A stretch of 5,985 nt of DNA, taken from positions 1-5,985 of the forward strand of contig JAUMSA010000137.1 of assembly GCA_031293105.1 (NCBI GenBank), read 5' to 3'. Shown in pieces: positions 5,070 through 5,985 of the stretch (within the stretch, counting starts at the first letter, position 1; every line of letters begins with the position of its first letter). The translations under genes and the position numbers were made by a program. The notes under the pieces were generated by a model, which had not been told where the DNA came from, did not search any database, and was given only the letters and a program-made list of their open reading frames with translations. This stretch comes from Butyricicoccus sp. Lineage in GTDB: Bacteria > Bacillota > Clostridia > Oscillospirales > Butyricicoccaceae.

Positions 5070-5142
5070 GGTAGCACCTCTCTTTCGTTATTAGAGTCAC
5101 GCTCTTGCGGGTGTTGCCACACTTGGGCACACTTTACCTACC
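5070..5142 (-). ncRNA. Structured rplU leader, candidate L21 leader RNA
   Basis: The minus-strand leader of rplU folds plausibly. GGTAG (5142-5138) pairs with CTACC (5074-5070), closing a domain that ends just before the ATG. Inside, GTGTGCC (5132-5126) pairs with GGCAACAC (5118-5111) around one bulged A. A small AGAG/CTCT hairpin (5105-5093) follows, and its CTCT could instead pair with the AGAGAGG ribosome binding site. The position matches the known L21 leader of low-GC Gram-positives, a putative autoregulatory structure on rplU-ysxB-rpmA. A match to the Rfam model is inferred from position and folding, not tested. Confidence 0.5.
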
Positions 5143-5163
5143 CTGCTTGATGCGGCTTTATGT

Positions 5164-5192
5164 AGAATAACACAGTTTCCGCCCTGTGTCAA
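5164..5192 (-). promoter_or_regulatory. Promoter of the rplU-prp-rpmA operon
   Basis: On the minus strand a perfect TTGACA (5192-5187) is followed by a 17-base spacer and TATTCT (5169-5164), preceded by TGT as an extended -10. Transcription should start near 5157, giving a leader of about 90 bases. The spacer contains a 6-base inverted repeat (ACACAG 5170-5175, CTGTGT 5184-5189). The -35 begins only 20 bases after the rpiA stop, and no separate rpiA terminator is visible. Confidence 0.8.
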
Positions 5193-5212
5193 CCACTTTT
5201 TGCAGTTTTCTT

Positions 5213-5887
5213 TTACTTTGCGGGATTTTCGGTAACCTGAACACCTTCGTCGGTGCCGACGATGATGCGCTTGCACATATTGAGGAACAGGCCATGCTCC
5301 AGAACGCCGACGATACCGGCCAGCTTTTCGCGGGTGCCTTCGACGTCAAAGCCTGCGCCAACTTGCAGGTCTACAATAAAGTTACCGTTATCGGTGACAA
5401 ACGGCTTGCCGTCGCGCATACGCTGCACCGGATTGAGGCCATATTCGGTCATCTTGGCCATGGCCTGCTTGGAGCCGTACTGTGCGATTTCAACCGGCAG
5501 GCTGAATGCGCCGATGTGCTCAACCAGCTTGGAGTCGTCCATAATCCAGATAACTTCCTTGGCCAGGGTTGCAACAACCTTCTCGCGGTACAGCGCGCCG
5601 CCGCCGCCCTTGATGGCATTGAACTGCGGGTCGATCTCGTCCACGCCGTCGATGTCCAGGTCTACATGGTCCACTTCGTCGATGGTCAGCAGCGGGATGC
5701 CCAGCTCACGAGCCTGCGCTTCGGTCGCCTTGCTGGTCGGGATGGCTTGAATCTTCAAGCCGTTCTTGACCTTTTCGCCCAGGGCATTGACCAGATGATA
5801 CGCGGTGGAGCCGGTGCCCAGACCAACGACCATGCCGTCCTTTACATATTCTGCCGCTTTTTCGCCTGCGATCTTCTTCTTGTCCAT
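5213..5887 (-). CDS. rpiA: Ribose-5-phosphate isomerase A
   Basis: RpiA interconverts ribose 5-phosphate and ribulose 5-phosphate in the non-oxidative pentose phosphate pathway, supplying ribose for nucleotides. The 224-residue protein has the normal length. Visible motifs are GLGTGSTA at 22-29, PTSKAT at 50-55, DGVDEID at 80-86 (D80 and D83 match the E. coli active-site aspartates), and KGGGGALYREK at 93-103 with K93 and E102 as expected catalytic residues. ATG 5887 has GGAGG eight bases upstream. It lies just upstream of rplU, but rplU has its own promoter, so any link is readthrough only. Nothing appears damaged. Confidence 0.97.
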   Translation of the reverse strand: MDKKKIAGEKAAEYVKDGMVVGLGTGSTAYHLVNALGEKVKNGLKIQAIPTSKATEAQARELGIPLLTIDEVDHVDLDIDGVDEIDPQFNAIKGGGGALYREKVVATLAKEVIWIMDDSKLVEHIGAFSLPVEIAQYGSKQAMAKMTEYGLNPVQRMRDGKPFVTDNGNFIVDLQVGAGFDVEGTREKLAGIVGVLEHGLFLNMCKRIIVGTDEGVQVTENPAK

Positions 5888-5939
5888 TTGTCATACCTCC
5901 AAAATCTGTTTTACTTTGAAAAGCTGCCGATCTGACCCG

Positions 5940-5968
5940 TTGACACAGGCGGGCAGCATGATTAGAGT
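5940..5968 (+). promoter_or_regulatory. Possible plus-strand promoter reading out of the window
   Basis: TTGACA (5940-5945), a 17-base spacer and TAGAGT (5963-5968, four of six matches) form a weak divergent promoter. It would serve a gene to the right of the window. Its -35 region, GTTGACACAGG, is the same as that of the rplU promoter on the other strand. It overlaps the rpiA leader and may be chance. Confidence 0.25.
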
Positions 5969-5976
5969 CCTTCCTT

Positions 5977-5982
5977 ATTATA
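5977..5982 (-). promoter_or_regulatory. -10 element of the likely rpiA promoter
   Basis: A perfect TATAAT on the minus strand lies about 90 bases upstream of the rpiA ATG. Its -35 would fall beyond the right edge of the window, so only half of the promoter can be seen. Transcription would begin near 5970. Confidence 0.5.
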
Positions 5983-5985
5983 ACT

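Noticed and set aside
5066..5122. N-terminal extension of rplU beginning MWQHPQERD
   Set aside because: It would translate the structured leader; bL21 proteins start at MYA and the ribosome binding site is placed for 5065.
5186..5935. Plus-strand open frame of 249 codons opposite rpiA
   Set aside because: It is antisense to rpiA, which has all catalytic motifs; no ribosome binding site or family features.
1..5985. CRISPR array, tRNA or rRNA genes
   Set aside because: No regularly spaced repeats and no tRNA- or rRNA-like segments were found on reading both strands.

Overview
The window has two parts of different origin. By eye, positions 1 to about 2570 are moderately AT-rich with long A/T tracts, and positions from about 2590 to the end are clearly more GC-rich. 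The right part carries the conserved Gram-positive block rplU-prp-rpmA-obg, including a bL27 with the Firmicutes-type N-terminal extension and the Prp protease that removes it. This points to a GC-rich member of the Clostridia, perhaps an Oscillospiraceae-type gut bacterium. The genus is not determinable from the window.

Left part (1 to ~2570): the right-hand end of a mobile element. From left to right it holds the first 97 codons of a minus-strand NimA-like flavin-binding (PPOX) gene that runs off the window edge, then a 312-base intergenic stretch with a good minus-strand promoter and several palindromes, then a plus-strand 68-residue protein that may be TnpW-like. Last comes a complete large serine recombinase of the TnpX/DUF4368 type (547 residues, or 566 from the upstream start). 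The recombinase is the last gene before the host block, as expected for an element that keeps its integrase at one end. The other end lies outside the window.

Right part (~2590 to 5985): host chromosome, all genes on the minus strand. In transcription order these are rpiA (ribose-5-phosphate isomerase A), rplU (bL21), prp, rpmA (bL27), obg (ribosome-assembly GTPase) and a 66-residue two-helix membrane protein of unknown function. rplU has its own strong promoter and a structured leader. rplU/prp and prp/rpmA overlap, so they are translationally coupled. A near-ideal intrinsic terminator lies between rpmA and obg, so obg and the membrane protein probably depend on readthrough or a weak local promoter. 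The block makes two 50S proteins, matures one of them, and supplies a late 50S assembly factor.

No clearly new biological system is visible. The points most worth a second look are the element/host junction inside a terminator-like hairpin, the very stable hairpin over the recombinase stop codon, mutually exclusive hairpins just upstream of the recombinase, and the regulatory layout of the rplU operon.
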